A DNA stretch of 27,477 bases from Bacteroidia bacterium. Lineage in GTDB: Bacteria; Bacteroidota; Bacteroidia; Bacteroidales; Dysgonomonadaceae. Shown piece by piece: positions 7,482 through 15,728 of the stretch. Positions within the stretch are counted from its first letter, which is position 1. Every line of letters starts with the position of its first letter. A model generated the notes under the pieces. It was not told the origin of the DNA. It saw nothing but the letters and a program-made list of their open reading frames with translations, and made no database searches. The stretch lies in contig BNXH01000020.1 of the NCBI GenBank assembly GCA_025999435.1, forward strand, positions 1 to 27,477, read 5' to 3'. The translations under genes were made by a program, and so were the position numbers.

Positions 7482-7498
7482 GTGTCCAAGCCGGACAC
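7482..7498 (+). repeat. Small hairpin GTGTCC-AAGCC-GGACAC
   Basis: A perfect 6-bp stem with a 5-nt loop, without a T-run. It precedes a short open reading frame by 25 bases. No role is assigned. Confidence 0.4.
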
Positions 7499-7523
7499 CT
7501 CGGTTTATAACATAAATATCTGT

Positions 7524-7604
7524 ATGATGAAACGATTAATTGAAATTATCAAAACAGGAGAGTCATCTCCGGTTATTACAGCTAACTGCTCTGCCTACCC
7601 TTGA
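7524..7604 (+). CDS. Possible 26-aa leader peptide
   Basis: A short frame starts with tandem ATG codons (MMKRLIEIIKTGESSPVITA and six more residues, with TGA at 7602-7604). It ends 10 bases before two back-to-back stem-loops. The arrangement of a short peptide followed by adjacent hairpins ahead of an operon resembles a translational attenuator, a mechanism known for tetQ leaders in Bacteroides. It may also be chance. The peptide has no recognised family. Confidence 0.3.
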   Translation: MMKRLIEIIKTGESSPVITANCSAYP

Positions 7605-7614
7605 AGAGCAACAG

Positions 7615-7669
7615 GCAATACATTCCTAGTATTGCAAAGTTGGGGCATCTTAGTTCTAAGCCCAACTTT
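7615..7669 (+). promoter_or_regulatory. Tandem stem-loops, attenuator or terminator candidate
   Basis: The first hairpin is GCAATAC (7615-7621), a 7-nt loop, then GTATTGC (7629-7635). Directly abutting is AAAGTTGGG (7636-7644) pairing with CCCAACTTT (7661-7669), with an inner CTTAG/CTAAG pair (7649-7660). A weak AGTTATTA tail follows. The two stems share no spacer and follow the 26-codon frame. Confidence 0.5.
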
Positions 7670-7743
7670 AGTTATTAACGATGCCGTCAACCAAAAAAAT
7701 ATCAAGACTTTTGTCTCTTCTTTTTTTGTTTATCGTCATAGAA

Positions 7744-7813
7744 GCAAGGTAATCGCACGGGTAACCCGAAATTCGCTAATCGCTCTTTCCGGTTCCTTCC
7801 GTGCATACCTTGC
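7744..7813 (+). other. Candidate oriT inverted repeat
   Basis: GCAAGGTA-ATC-GCACGG (7744-7760) is the inverted counterpart of CCGTGC-A-TACCTTGC (7799-7813), giving a 14-bp paired stem with a small internal asymmetry and a loop of 38 bases. It is about 250 bases upstream of mobC, where relaxases of this class usually recognise an inverted repeat next to the nick site. The nick itself cannot be assigned. Confidence 0.4.
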
Positions 7814-7883
7814 CCTGCGGGGCTGTGACCACGTTACAGATAAATCCGGCGTGCCTTGAATTTCTCTTTCACTTCAAAACCCA

Positions 7884-7997
7884 CTCCCGAAGGTCGCCAG
7901 TTTTGAGGTCACCCGCAGCCCTTTTGTTTTCACTCCCGATGGTCGCAAAACTGCCGGACTACGAGGGCAAGCCTGTACTTCTTCTCCCGATGGTCGC
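7884..7997 (+). repeat. Three CTCCCGAtGGTCGC repeats spaced about 50 bp
   Basis: Copies lie at 7884-7897 (with A for T), 7933-7946 and 7984-7997, 49 and 51 bp apart. The first two are also joined by an inverted pair CAGTTTTG (7898-7905) and CAAAACTG (7946-7953). They directly precede mobC, suggesting relaxosome protein binding sites. Confidence 0.6.
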
Positions 7998-8064
7998 TTC
8001 CATTACGGCTTGCTGGGGTGCTACATTGCACCCCGAATTTTCCATCATCCTAAATGCAAATGTT

Positions 8065-8415
8065 ATGGAAAATAAGGAAGATAATAAATCCAAAAAGGGT
8101 CGCCCGGCAAAGGAAAAGGCGAAATTATCTTGTTCGATTAACCTGAAATTGACCGAAGTGGATTTTAATGCTGTGAAAGAAAAAGCAGGAAAATTAGGAA
8201 TGAAACCGACCCAATATGCCCGGGAAATGACACTCAAAGGTGGTATTAAATCCCGCTTTACAATCGAAGAACTTGACTTGATACGTAAGTTATCCGGTAT
8301 GTCAAATAACCTGAACCAGATTGCTAAACAGGTTAATAAATCTGGCTTCTTTAGTTCTGCTACGGATGTAATAATGATTGCCGATGAAATAAAAAAACTG
8401 TTCCATGATAGCTAA
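8065..8415 (+). CDS. MobC-like relaxosome accessory protein
   Basis: This 116-aa DNA-binding protein should help the relaxase load at oriT. It has a basic N-terminal tail (KSKKGRPAKEKAK), a ribbon-helix-helix-like region, and the MobC signature LSGMSNNLNQIAKQVNKSG (about residues 75-93). I chose ATG at 8065. The frame is open back to 7801, but that extension crosses the 14-bp repeats and has no family features. The gene overlaps the relaxase start by 11 bases, so the two are translationally coupled, as is typical for mobilization pairs in Bacteroides. Confidence 0.85.
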   Translation: MENKEDNKSKKGRPAKEKAKLSCSINLKLTEVDFNAVKEKAGKLGMKPTQYAREMTLKGGIKSRFTIEELDLIRKLSGMSNNLNQIAKQVNKSGFFSSATDVIMIADEIKKLFHDS

Positions 8416-9619
8416 AAATATCAAAGGGAAATCATTCAAGGGTTGCGTTTCTTATGTGATGCATGAGGGCGCAACCTTACTCGAAGCCGAAGGAGTTTTG
8501 ACGGATACGACTAAAGATATTATTCGGAGTTTTGCCATGCAACGTTCGGGCAGGAAAGAAATCAAGCAGCCTGTGGGGCATATTCCCTTGTCATTTTCGC
8601 CCGAAGATAAGGAACGGTTGACCGATGAATTTATGGTGCAACTCGCTAAAGAATATATGCAGGAGATGGGAATCAAAAACACCCAATACATCATTGTCCG
8701 GCATAATAATACGGATAATCCACACTTGCATATCGTTTATAACCGTATCGACAACGACCTGAAATTAATCTCTGTCAACCATGATTATAAGCGGAATATC
8801 AAGGTTTGCAAGAAGCTAAAAGATAGACACGGATTGACTTATGGCGAAGGAAAAGAAAAAGTCAAACGGGAGAAACTCAACGATCCGGATAAGGTAAAGT
8901 ACAAGATTTATGATGCAATCAAAGCTGTTTTGCCTCAATGTAAAAATCCAAATGACTTAAAGTCGCTACTCAGCCAATCAAATATTGAGACCGAATTTAA
9001 ACTCAAACGGACAACTGGGGAGATTGAAGGAATATCATTCCGGCAAGGCGATATCAGCTTTAAAGGCTCGCAGGTTGACAGGAAATTTAGTTATGCCAAT
9101 CTGAAAAAAGAGTTCGATAAAAACAAAATTGCACAAGAAATGCAAGCAAAGAAGGTAGAACAAGAAGCCACAAATAAACCAAAAACGGGTAAATTAGTAG
9201 GTGTCGGGGGTATCAAGTTTACTCCTGAACAGAAGCAAACGTTGGAGGATGGCGGGTATATTTATCTGGAAAACATGCAATTAAAAGATGGCTCGAATGT
9301 TTCCGCCTACCTGTTTTTTGACGACCAAATGAATCAGCCTTTTTATACCCGGAACAATCCTGAATCGTTTGTCAAATACGGTAAATACGAGATGCGTTTG
9401 ATGGATAAAATACGGATTGATGCTGGATTTGTGACCCATGCTACAGTCAAATGGTACGGAATCGGGAATTATGCTCATCCGCATCTTTGGAAAGAAAATA
9501 CGTCCGATGCAGAATATAAGGAATCGTGGGGTGACCCAAGATTGCCGAAAGAAGAAAAGGTAGAGAAAAAGCCGGATTTATATAAAAATATAAAGATTAA
9601 TCGGGGGAGGAAAAGGTAG
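8405..9619 (+). CDS. Relaxase/mobilization nuclease (MobA/VirD2 family) with C-terminal DUF3945-like domain
   Basis: This 404-aa relaxase should nick oriT and lead the strand into a helper conjugation apparatus. The N-terminal part contains the candidate catalytic Tyr17 in GCVSYVMHE, and the metal-binding triad His100 with His107 and His109 (RHNNTDNPHLHIVYNRID). Tyr17 is inferred by position. After a Lys-rich helical region comes a C-terminal segment from about residue 262 (FTPEQKQTLEDGGYIYLEN) that looks like the DUF3945 motif common in Bacteroides mobile elements. It overlaps the MobC-like gene and ends 23 bases from the convergent PP2C gene, which marks the border between mobility genes and cargo. 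Confidence 0.9.
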   Translation: MIAKNIKGKSFKGCVSYVMHEGATLLEAEGVLTDTTKDIIRSFAMQRSGRKEIKQPVGHIPLSFSPEDKERLTDEFMVQLAKEYMQEMGIKNTQYIIVRHNNTDNPHLHIVYNRIDNDLKLISVNHDYKRNIKVCKKLKDRHGLTYGEGKEKVKREKLNDPDKVKYKIYDAIKAVLPQCKNPNDLKSLLSQSNIETEFKLKRTTGEIEGISFRQGDISFKGSQVDRKFSYANLKKEFDKNKIAQEMQAKKVEQEATNKPKTGKLVGVGGIKFTPEQKQTLEDGGYIYLENMQLKDGSNVSAYLFFDDQMNQPFYTRNNPESFVKYGKYEMRLMDKIRIDAGFVTHATVKWYGIGNYAHPHLWKENTSDAEYKESWGDPRLPKEEKVEKKPDLYKNIKINRGRKR

Positions 9620-9642
9620 ATTAAGTGAGCTAAAATAATAAC

Positions 9643-10329
9643 TCAGACTACCAATCTTATTAACGTGTAATTATCATCAATGGAATTTTCTACTAATTTC
9701 ATTTTCTCATCCAGCTCATTATCCGATAATAACACCAGAGATTTAGGATTGATTGAATTATATAAACCATCGGAGCAAATGAAAATAATATCATTTTGCT
9801 TCAGTTCTAGTGCCACAACTTCAACCGCCTCTGCCACAACAGTCCCGGATAATGATTTGGTTACAACATTTCCATATCTTTCGATATCTCTACTTGAAAC
9901 AGATCCATTCTTTTTCATCTCATTGATCAAAGAATGATTTTCTGAGATAAAAATTAACTCCTGATTTCTGAAATGATAAATCTGAACATCTCCTAGCCAG
10001 AAAGCGTATGTAATCCCTTGATTGATATAGATTCCGGCAATAGTAGCTCCTAACTTCGAATGTAGCTCTTTTTGTTTGGTTTTTATTTCGTCATTAGCTA
10101 TGGCTAAGGATTCCCTGATATTTTTTTCAATATCAGGAGATTGATATCTTTCTAATAGATAATTTACGATCGAGTTTACAGCCGTATGAGCCGCTATTTC
10201 GCCAAAAGAATAACCTCCCATTCCATCTGCTATTATATGCAGAGAAGAATGTTTTTCAAATTCAATGTTTACATAGATATCCTCATTTGTTTCTCGTTTC
10301 CCTTTTCCTGAAAAAGAATATATTTTCAT
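9643..10329 (-). CDS. PP2C-family serine/threonine protein phosphatase
   Basis: This 228-aa metal-dependent phosphatase probably reverses phosphorylation by the kinase encoded in the same operon. All usual acidic metal ligands are present: TNED (Asp17), ADGMGGY (Asp35, Gly36), GDVQIY (Asp114), CSDGLYN (Asp187) and DDNYT (Asp219). GAT is at 94-96. It is slightly shorter than typical bacterial PP2C enzymes but complete. It has no signal peptide or membrane segment, so it is cytosolic. It is the last gene of the operon, starting 2 bases after the ATPase gene stop. Kinase/PP2C pairs also occur in TerY-P-type systems. I do not recall a PP2C in the described MADS operon, so it may define a variant. 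Confidence 0.92.
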   Translation of the reverse strand: MKIYSFSGKGKRETNEDIYVNIEFEKHSSLHIIADGMGGYSFGEIAAHTAVNSIVNYLLERYQSPDIEKNIRESLAIANDEIKTKQKELHSKLGATIAGIYINQGITYAFWLGDVQIYHFRNQELIFISENHSLINEMKKNGSVSSRDIERYGNVVTKSLSGTVVAEAVEVVALELKQNDIIFICSDGLYNSINPKSLVLLSDNELDEKMKLVENSIDDNYTLIRLVV

Positions 10330-10331
10330 AG

Positions 10332-13300
10332 TTAAATGGCTTTAATGGTTTCTCCTCCATGTTTTGTGACACGAGGGCGTGTGAAAATTTTTACTGGTCG
10401 ATTCATCACTCCTTTATCTGTTGATTTTGTTGCCCATAAATATCCTTCGCCGGGAACCAATGAAGATAAATCGGAAGGGGTTAATGATGCTAATTGAGTA
10501 ATAGACTTTTGAACGTGTTTTACCCATTGCGGACTATTGAACTTGTGTAAAAGAACGATGCTACTTAGTTCAATGATCTCATTCGGGAGGCTTAATGGAT
10601 CTTGGCTGGCAATCATGATTGAGACACCTTTGTGCCGCATTTCTCTGATTGCTGTCACTATACTGCCTGTAAGATCTTTGTTATCCATGTATTTGTGAGC
10701 TTCATCAAATACGATAAACTTGTTAAATTCTTTAACGCCGACACTTGATATAATATTGAGCATGACAACGAAGAGTCCAAGAGCCTCATCTTTCTCTATA
10801 TATTCATTTCTTAAATCGACAATAATCAATCTTCCGGGTTGTATCAGGCTACCTAATTCAAAACTATCATCAATATACTCTTCGGCAAACTGAATTCGTT
10901 GTTCTGCTAACAACTTTTGAGAATTAGATAATAATGGAGAATTGGCAACATTAGCCCTAAAATCTTTCAGATTAATATTTTCACGCATTCCCTTCATAAT
11001 AAACTTCAATTGTTTAATATAAACGGAATCATTCCCTATGGCTCCAAATAAGAACATCCAATCTTTTACATTTAATTCGTTTGAGTTAAATGATATAGGA
11101 CGTACCTCAATGGAGGGATATTGTTGCTGTCTTTCTACTACCTTATCTTTGGGTGTCAATAAAATAATATCACTCAAACTATTAGCATTTGCGCCAAATT
11201 CCTCTTTCAACTTTTGTAATTCTTTATCATTGTCATTTGGATTTACCATAGAAGTAAATTCCGGTTCATAATCCTTACTCTCACTATAATGAAAAATAAC
11301 GCTTGCAAGTGGAGCCGGAAGTTTATTGATTTTAGAAAATTGTTTCAGCACCATCTCGGTAATTGTTCCTATTGTATAACTTTTACCACCTCCCTGAACT
11401 CCAAATAAACTAATTGTATTCGTTTCGCTTAAATCCAATGCCACAGTTCTTTTATTGGAGGAAACTTTTCCTAAAATTCCATATTGTTCGCTTTGAGATG
11501 TTTTACCGACTAATATATCATAATCAGGAACATCATTTTCTTCTTTTATAGAAATCGTTGCTGCATCATTAGATGATATTTTATTGTCAGTAGATAATAT
11601 CGTATCTTCATTAATGTCTTTCTTTCTCTCTGTCTTTTCAGATGCAATTATTGACGGCTCGTGAACAACTACTATTGAGGTATCCTGCTCTGGTTCTTCA
11701 TACGGTTTAACTTCCAGAGTTTGAATAAATGCAGAAACCTCCGGAGCTCCAAAAAAAGAAAATAAATTATCTTCTTCAGTGATATGCTCTAAACGATGAG
11801 TATTGAGATCTGATTTGGGGTCTAAAATATCATCAATTAGGCCTTTCCCAAAAGTAAAATAGATCGAATCCTCAGAAAATATTTCTTTTTTATGTATCTG
11901 AGATGCTGAAAAATCAAAAATAATACCACAACGTTTAAATGAAATAGCATATCCTCTATCCAGATTTTCCAATACGTCTAAATACGCAGTTCGCACTTCT
12001 TGTGAAAGTTGATTATAGCGTGCTGACCGATTAATATAAAACTCGAGCAATTGCTTGAATTCTAAAGTTTTCAATTCTCTATCAAGTCTGTCGTCTGACA
12101 AATAATAATCGGGATCAAAATGAAACCGAAGGGCATTAATTGTATTGTCAATTTGGCTCTCCATTTTCTCAATTAGAGACTCCTTTTCTGAATCAGATAA
12201 TGATTTTCTACACTTAATTTCAATAACAGTGAATGTTATTTCGCTCGTTTCAGGGTTGATTTTTACCAATAGGGTATCAGCTCTACTTTTATTTTCTTCG
12301 GGTAAATTATCAAATAATTCTTTATGTAAGTCGACAGGAATAAGGAACGAATTTTCGAGTATGCGTTTCTTTTCCAATACTCTCTTTGTAAAGGCTGTTC
12401 CTAATACCTCAAATGCTTTGTTCTCAGTGGAGTTAAACTGCAATATTAATGAGCTACTGATGGTTCGAACATCTTCCAAAAGGATTGTTAACTTTTCCTC
12501 ATCCGTTCTGACATCAACTCCAAATTGGGCAAAATGAGGGCCTAACAGACCAACAATTTCCGATGTAGGACGGGTGGTCAGATAAGATGAAATACCGGAT
12601 ATTTCTTGCCCCGGAACATAATCTAACAAAAATGGAACTTCTCCATTTTTACCAGGGAGATCGTAAACTTCCGGCCCCATATTTTTATCGAATGTTACAA
12701 CCCAATCAGAAACATCATGAATAAAGGATAATAAAACCTTATCGGGTTCATTTAAGCTTAAAGATGAAGTCGGAACTGATTCACTATTGCCTGCAGCCAA
12801 TGCATTTGCAATAAAAAGTTGGATGTTGCTAAATAGCTTTATTCCGTTATTAGATGATTTGTCTAATGAATGCTGAAGAGGCCTTGCGACAAAATATTTA
12901 TTCCATACAATGGCATCTGACTTTTGAGTAATATCAATTATTTGTTTGTTTATTAACCCGTTCAAATAGAACGACCTTTTCTTTCGGTTAGGTCGAATGA
13001 GAGTCGTTTTCACAGGAAAAGGACTTACCAAAAAACTAATATGCGCATTATAGTCTTGAGGTGTTTGGGTAAAACTATTGATGCTGTTTATAGAAAACCT
13101 TAATTTAGGGAATAAACGATTTCCAGAGGCTTGAGAAAACGCTTCAGCATCTTCGGATATAGAATATTCTGGATTTATCAAATTCTGAAACGCTTCTCCG
13201 GGAGTGATAATTTTATCATCGGCAAAGAGCCGAATCTCATATTTCAGTTTTTTATATTCAGGGTGGCGTTCCAGTTGAACCAGCGTATTTGCAAATACCT

Positions 13301-15728
13301 GAGCATCTCCTGCATTAAAAAGATTTATTATTAATTTATTGGTATAAGGGTGCTGTATCAGGTAATTCTGAATATGCCTCCTAACTAAAGTTTCATTAAC
13401 ATCAGTATCCATCCGATACTCGTTCGAGATGTTGTGCAAAAGAGATAAGTATGTTTTTATTTGGCGTGAGATGGATGAGAAAGCATCATCAGTTTTTACT
13501 GTTGATTTGGCATAAATCCCCCAACCGAAAGTCAATTCTCCTAAATATTGAAAATAGTCGGATCCTGTTCCATTCACAATTACAGGCAGGGCGATGTCAG
13601 GTATTAATTCTCCCAGAAATAAATTCTCTAATTTTCTGTACCAAGCCTTTTTATATTGTTCGTTATTTTTCGTTTTTTCTTCCCAATCTTGAAATAGATC
13701 AAATAAGTCTATAAACCAATATAGTCGTAACGGATGAAGAGGAGATATTAACTTTACAGATATTGGCTGTCCATCAGGCATTTCTGTCTTGACGATCATC
13801 AAATCTAGATTTTGAAGCTCAATTAGCTGATTTGGCAAGTTCTCAATTGGGTTAGCTGAATTTTCTAGGGATTGCTTTATTTTGCCTTTTAGTTCTTCAC
13901 TCCAATTGGTCAATTCGTTCAAATAACTTTTTATAAGTTCAATATGACGAAATAAACCAAAGGTCTCAAAGACTCCCGATTCATTGGGTGCTGAGTTTCT
14001 TATTTCAGTAAAAAGCTTTTTTCTTAATTCTAATAATGTCGGTGGAATTTCGAGAATGGAGGTTGTCGAAATGAAGCGAAGAGACTGAAACCCTTTTTCA
14101 ATAGGATTTTTACTCAGTATTGCCTCTACATGTCCTAATTCGTGGGAATGGCTTAACAAGCATGACTCCAATTTCAAAAGTTTACTGGCAATGCTAATTT
14201 GATAGTTATGAGAGCTTGAGTACTTTGCATGAAAAATACTTACCGGAGCAGATTGAGAATCTTTTAGCCAAACTTCAGAATCATCAATTGCTAAAGGCAT
14301 TGACAGATCATCATTTTGGCGAAGTTGGGTAATTCGATAGCGAAAATATGCCTGAAGAAGGTTATTTAACTTATCTTTCCGCTGGATCCCAGTATCAATA
14401 CCTTGATCGCCTTCGTCCTCTGTGGTTCCAATTTTTAAGTAAAAGTCATCAGAGTCGCTTGTATACTTAATTTTGTATTCCAATTCAAACTCATCCCTTG
14501 TCAGATTAGGATTCTGAGCATGTCGGATTTTCCAATGCTCTTCTTGGTCAATTGGAATAAAACTATCTTGTGTATTGAGTATTCCCCCATTTTCATCCTC
14601 TGCAATAATGCGAAAAAAATAAGATCCTTCTTCAAACATATTTTCAGAAAGCATCACCGTAATATCTCGATATGCTTGCTTGTTTTCCGAGACTTTGATT
14701 TTTTTTACATCAGTTACAGGATACCAACCATCAATAGCCATCAATACTATTCGAAAGTATTTCAAGTCACTTAAATCAATTGGGATAGGTTTTGTTGAGA
14801 TTCTTATTTTTACTTTAGAGACTTTTCCTTTGGGGATAATCAGTGTTAGGTCACCCTCGTCAGTTTTGAGATCACTTGAGGAGATTTTATCTACAAAGAC
14901 GCGTAAATCTGAACGTTTATCAATATCAGGAATCTCCCACCGGGTAAAATTTAGTTGAGGATACTCAACTGCAATCGTCCTGCAAATATCAGATTTAGAC
15001 ACAATTGGATTTAACCGAAGAAATCCTGCAATTTCTTTTTGTAGAGTATTGGTTTCAATAGGAAGGCTCGCTATTCGATCAGGAATAGATCGGGAGAAAT
15101 CTCCTAAAATGTCAATACACTTAAGATTATACGAAAGTCGCTGTCTAACTTGATCGGAGTTCGTAGTTAATCCGGCATCAGGAATTAATGTCAGCCAAGA
15201 TAATGAGTTCCCGATTTCAGCCAAATCCCATTCTGAAAGTTGTACCGATAATAAATATTGAATATACTGAATGGTTCTTCTTCCTTGTAATTTAAGATAG
15301 CTGAATAGTTCATAAATATAGGCTCTGGCGTGAACAGGAATTTCGTTTTTTAATTCCGATAATAATTTCTCATCCAAATGTTGTATGGACAAATTCTTAA
15401 AAGTAGCATTTCCGTACGAATCTTCAGTCGTTGATTTACTGTTAGCGGGAATTAAAACGAGCAAAGGAAATGTAAGTGCATTTCTAAACTCGATCAGTTT
15501 CGTTGCACTTATGTAAAGTTCCCCGGTTTGTTCCTCCGATAGAATATAAGCCTGAATATCAGGGTATATATCTCTTATGGACTGACACAATGGAATTAAT
15601 TCTTGCAATGCTAATCCCGCTATTTTCATGCAATGTCCAGGTCTTGCTAATTTGAATTCATTTTCATATTCGTGAAGAATAAGAGCAAGAAACCTATTGT
15701 AGTATGTTGTTGATAAGTCCATATTCAT
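10332..15728 (-). CDS. 1798-aa HerA-like ATPase with PD-(D/E)XK-like nuclease motif (MADS MAD8-like)
   Basis: This very large cytosolic protein is probably the effector motor. The C-terminal 400 residues form a HerA/FtsK-type ATPase: Walker A GVQGGGKS (1443-1450), Walker B FIVFDEAH (1671-1678; Asp1675, Glu1676), and a sensor-like IMIASQDP segment (1704-1711). Before it, residues 1151-1172 carry ADTLLVKI...TVIEIKCRK, with Asp1151, Glu1170 and Lys1172 spaced like a PD-(D/E)XK nuclease. An acidic linker (about 1340-1400) joins the two parts. The first 1100 residues are unassigned, with possible beta-sandwich segments near 300-400. Its ATG overlaps the stop of the preceding gene in ATGA. With no HsdR in the operon, it is the best candidate for DNA translocation and cutting. 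The MAD8 equivalence is from memory. Confidence 0.85.
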   Translation of the reverse strand: MNMDLSTTYYNRFLALILHEYENEFKLARPGHCMKIAGLALQELIPLCQSIRDIYPDIQAYILSEEQTGELYISATKLIEFRNALTFPLLVLIPANSKSTTEDSYGNATFKNLSIQHLDEKLLSELKNEIPVHARAYIYELFSYLKLQGRRTIQYIQYLLSVQLSEWDLAEIGNSLSWLTLIPDAGLTTNSDQVRQRLSYNLKCIDILGDFSRSIPDRIASLPIETNTLQKEIAGFLRLNPIVSKSDICRTIAVEYPQLNFTRWEIPDIDKRSDLRVFVDKISSSDLKTDEGDLTLIIPKGKVSKVKIRISTKPIPIDLSDLKYFRIVLMAIDGWYPVTDVKKIKVSENKQAYRDITVMLSENMFEEGSYFFRIIAEDENGGILNTQDSFIPIDQEEHWKIRHAQNPNLTRDEFELEYKIKYTSDSDDFYLKIGTTEDEGDQGIDTGIQRKDKLNNLLQAYFRYRITQLRQNDDLSMPLAIDDSEVWLKDSQSAPVSIFHAKYSSSHNYQISIASKLLKLESCLLSHSHELGHVEAILSKNPIEKGFQSLRFISTTSILEIPPTLLELRKKLFTEIRNSAPNESGVFETFGLFRHIELIKSYLNELTNWSEELKGKIKQSLENSANPIENLPNQLIELQNLDLMIVKTEMPDGQPISVKLISPLHPLRLYWFIDLFDLFQDWEEKTKNNEQYKKAWYRKLENLFLGELIPDIALPVIVNGTGSDYFQYLGELTFGWGIYAKSTVKTDDAFSSISRQIKTYLSLLHNISNEYRMDTDVNETLVRRHIQNYLIQHPYTNKLIINLFNAGDAQVFANTLVQLERHPEYKKLKYEIRLFADDKIITPGEAFQNLINPEYSISEDAEAFSQASGNRLFPKLRFSINSINSFTQTPQDYNAHISFLVSPFPVKTTLIRPNRKKRSFYLNGLINKQIIDITQKSDAIVWNKYFVARPLQHSLDKSSNNGIKLFSNIQLFIANALAAGNSESVPTSSLSLNEPDKVLLSFIHDVSDWVVTFDKNMGPEVYDLPGKNGEVPFLLDYVPGQEISGISSYLTTRPTSEIVGLLGPHFAQFGVDVRTDEEKLTILLEDVRTISSSLILQFNSTENKAFEVLGTAFTKRVLEKKRILENSFLIPVDLHKELFDNLPEENKSRADTLLVKINPETSEITFTVIEIKCRKSLSDSEKESLIEKMESQIDNTINALRFHFDPDYYLSDDRLDRELKTLEFKQLLEFYINRSARYNQLSQEVRTAYLDVLENLDRGYAISFKRCGIIFDFSASQIHKKEIFSEDSIYFTFGKGLIDDILDPKSDLNTHRLEHITEEDNLFSFFGAPEVSAFIQTLEVKPYEEPEQDTSIVVVHEPSIIASEKTERKKDINEDTILSTDNKISSNDAATISIKEENDVPDYDILVGKTSQSEQYGILGKVSSNKRTVALDLSETNTISLFGVQGGGKSYTIGTITEMVLKQFSKINKLPAPLASVIFHYSESKDYEPEFTSMVNPNDNDKELQKLKEEFGANANSLSDIILLTPKDKVVERQQQYPSIEVRPISFNSNELNVKDWMFLFGAIGNDSVYIKQLKFIMKGMRENINLKDFRANVANSPLLSNSQKLLAEQRIQFAEEYIDDSFELGSLIQPGRLIIVDLRNEYIEKDEALGLFVVMLNIISSVGVKEFNKFIVFDEAHKYMDNKDLTGSIVTAIREMRHKGVSIMIASQDPLSLPNEIIELSSIVLLHKFNSPQWVKHVQKSITQLASLTPSDLSSLVPGEGYLWATKSTDKGVMNRPVKIFTRPRVTKHGGETIKAI

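Larger units (their letters stand above)
7285..8064. other. 780-base structured region between the 315-aa gene and mob genes (oriT region candidate)
   Basis: Apart from one 26-codon frame there is no convincing gene. The region is unusually rich in inverted repeats (7412-7435, 7437-7455, 7482-7498, 7615-7669, 7744-7813) and in 14-bp direct repeats near 7884-7997, and it lies directly upstream of mobC and the relaxase gene. This density and position are what an origin of transfer and the mob promoter region would look like. Confidence 0.55.

Noticed and set aside
7801..8064. In-frame 88-codon extension before the MobC-like protein
   Set aside because: It overlaps the three 14-bp repeats, reads as low-likelihood protein, and the family-like N-terminus begins at ATG 8065.
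14130..14144. HELGH (HExxH metalloprotease-like) motif at residues 529-533 of the large ATPase
   Set aside because: A lone five-residue pattern in an 1800-aa protein is expected by chance, and no third zinc ligand or protease context was seen.
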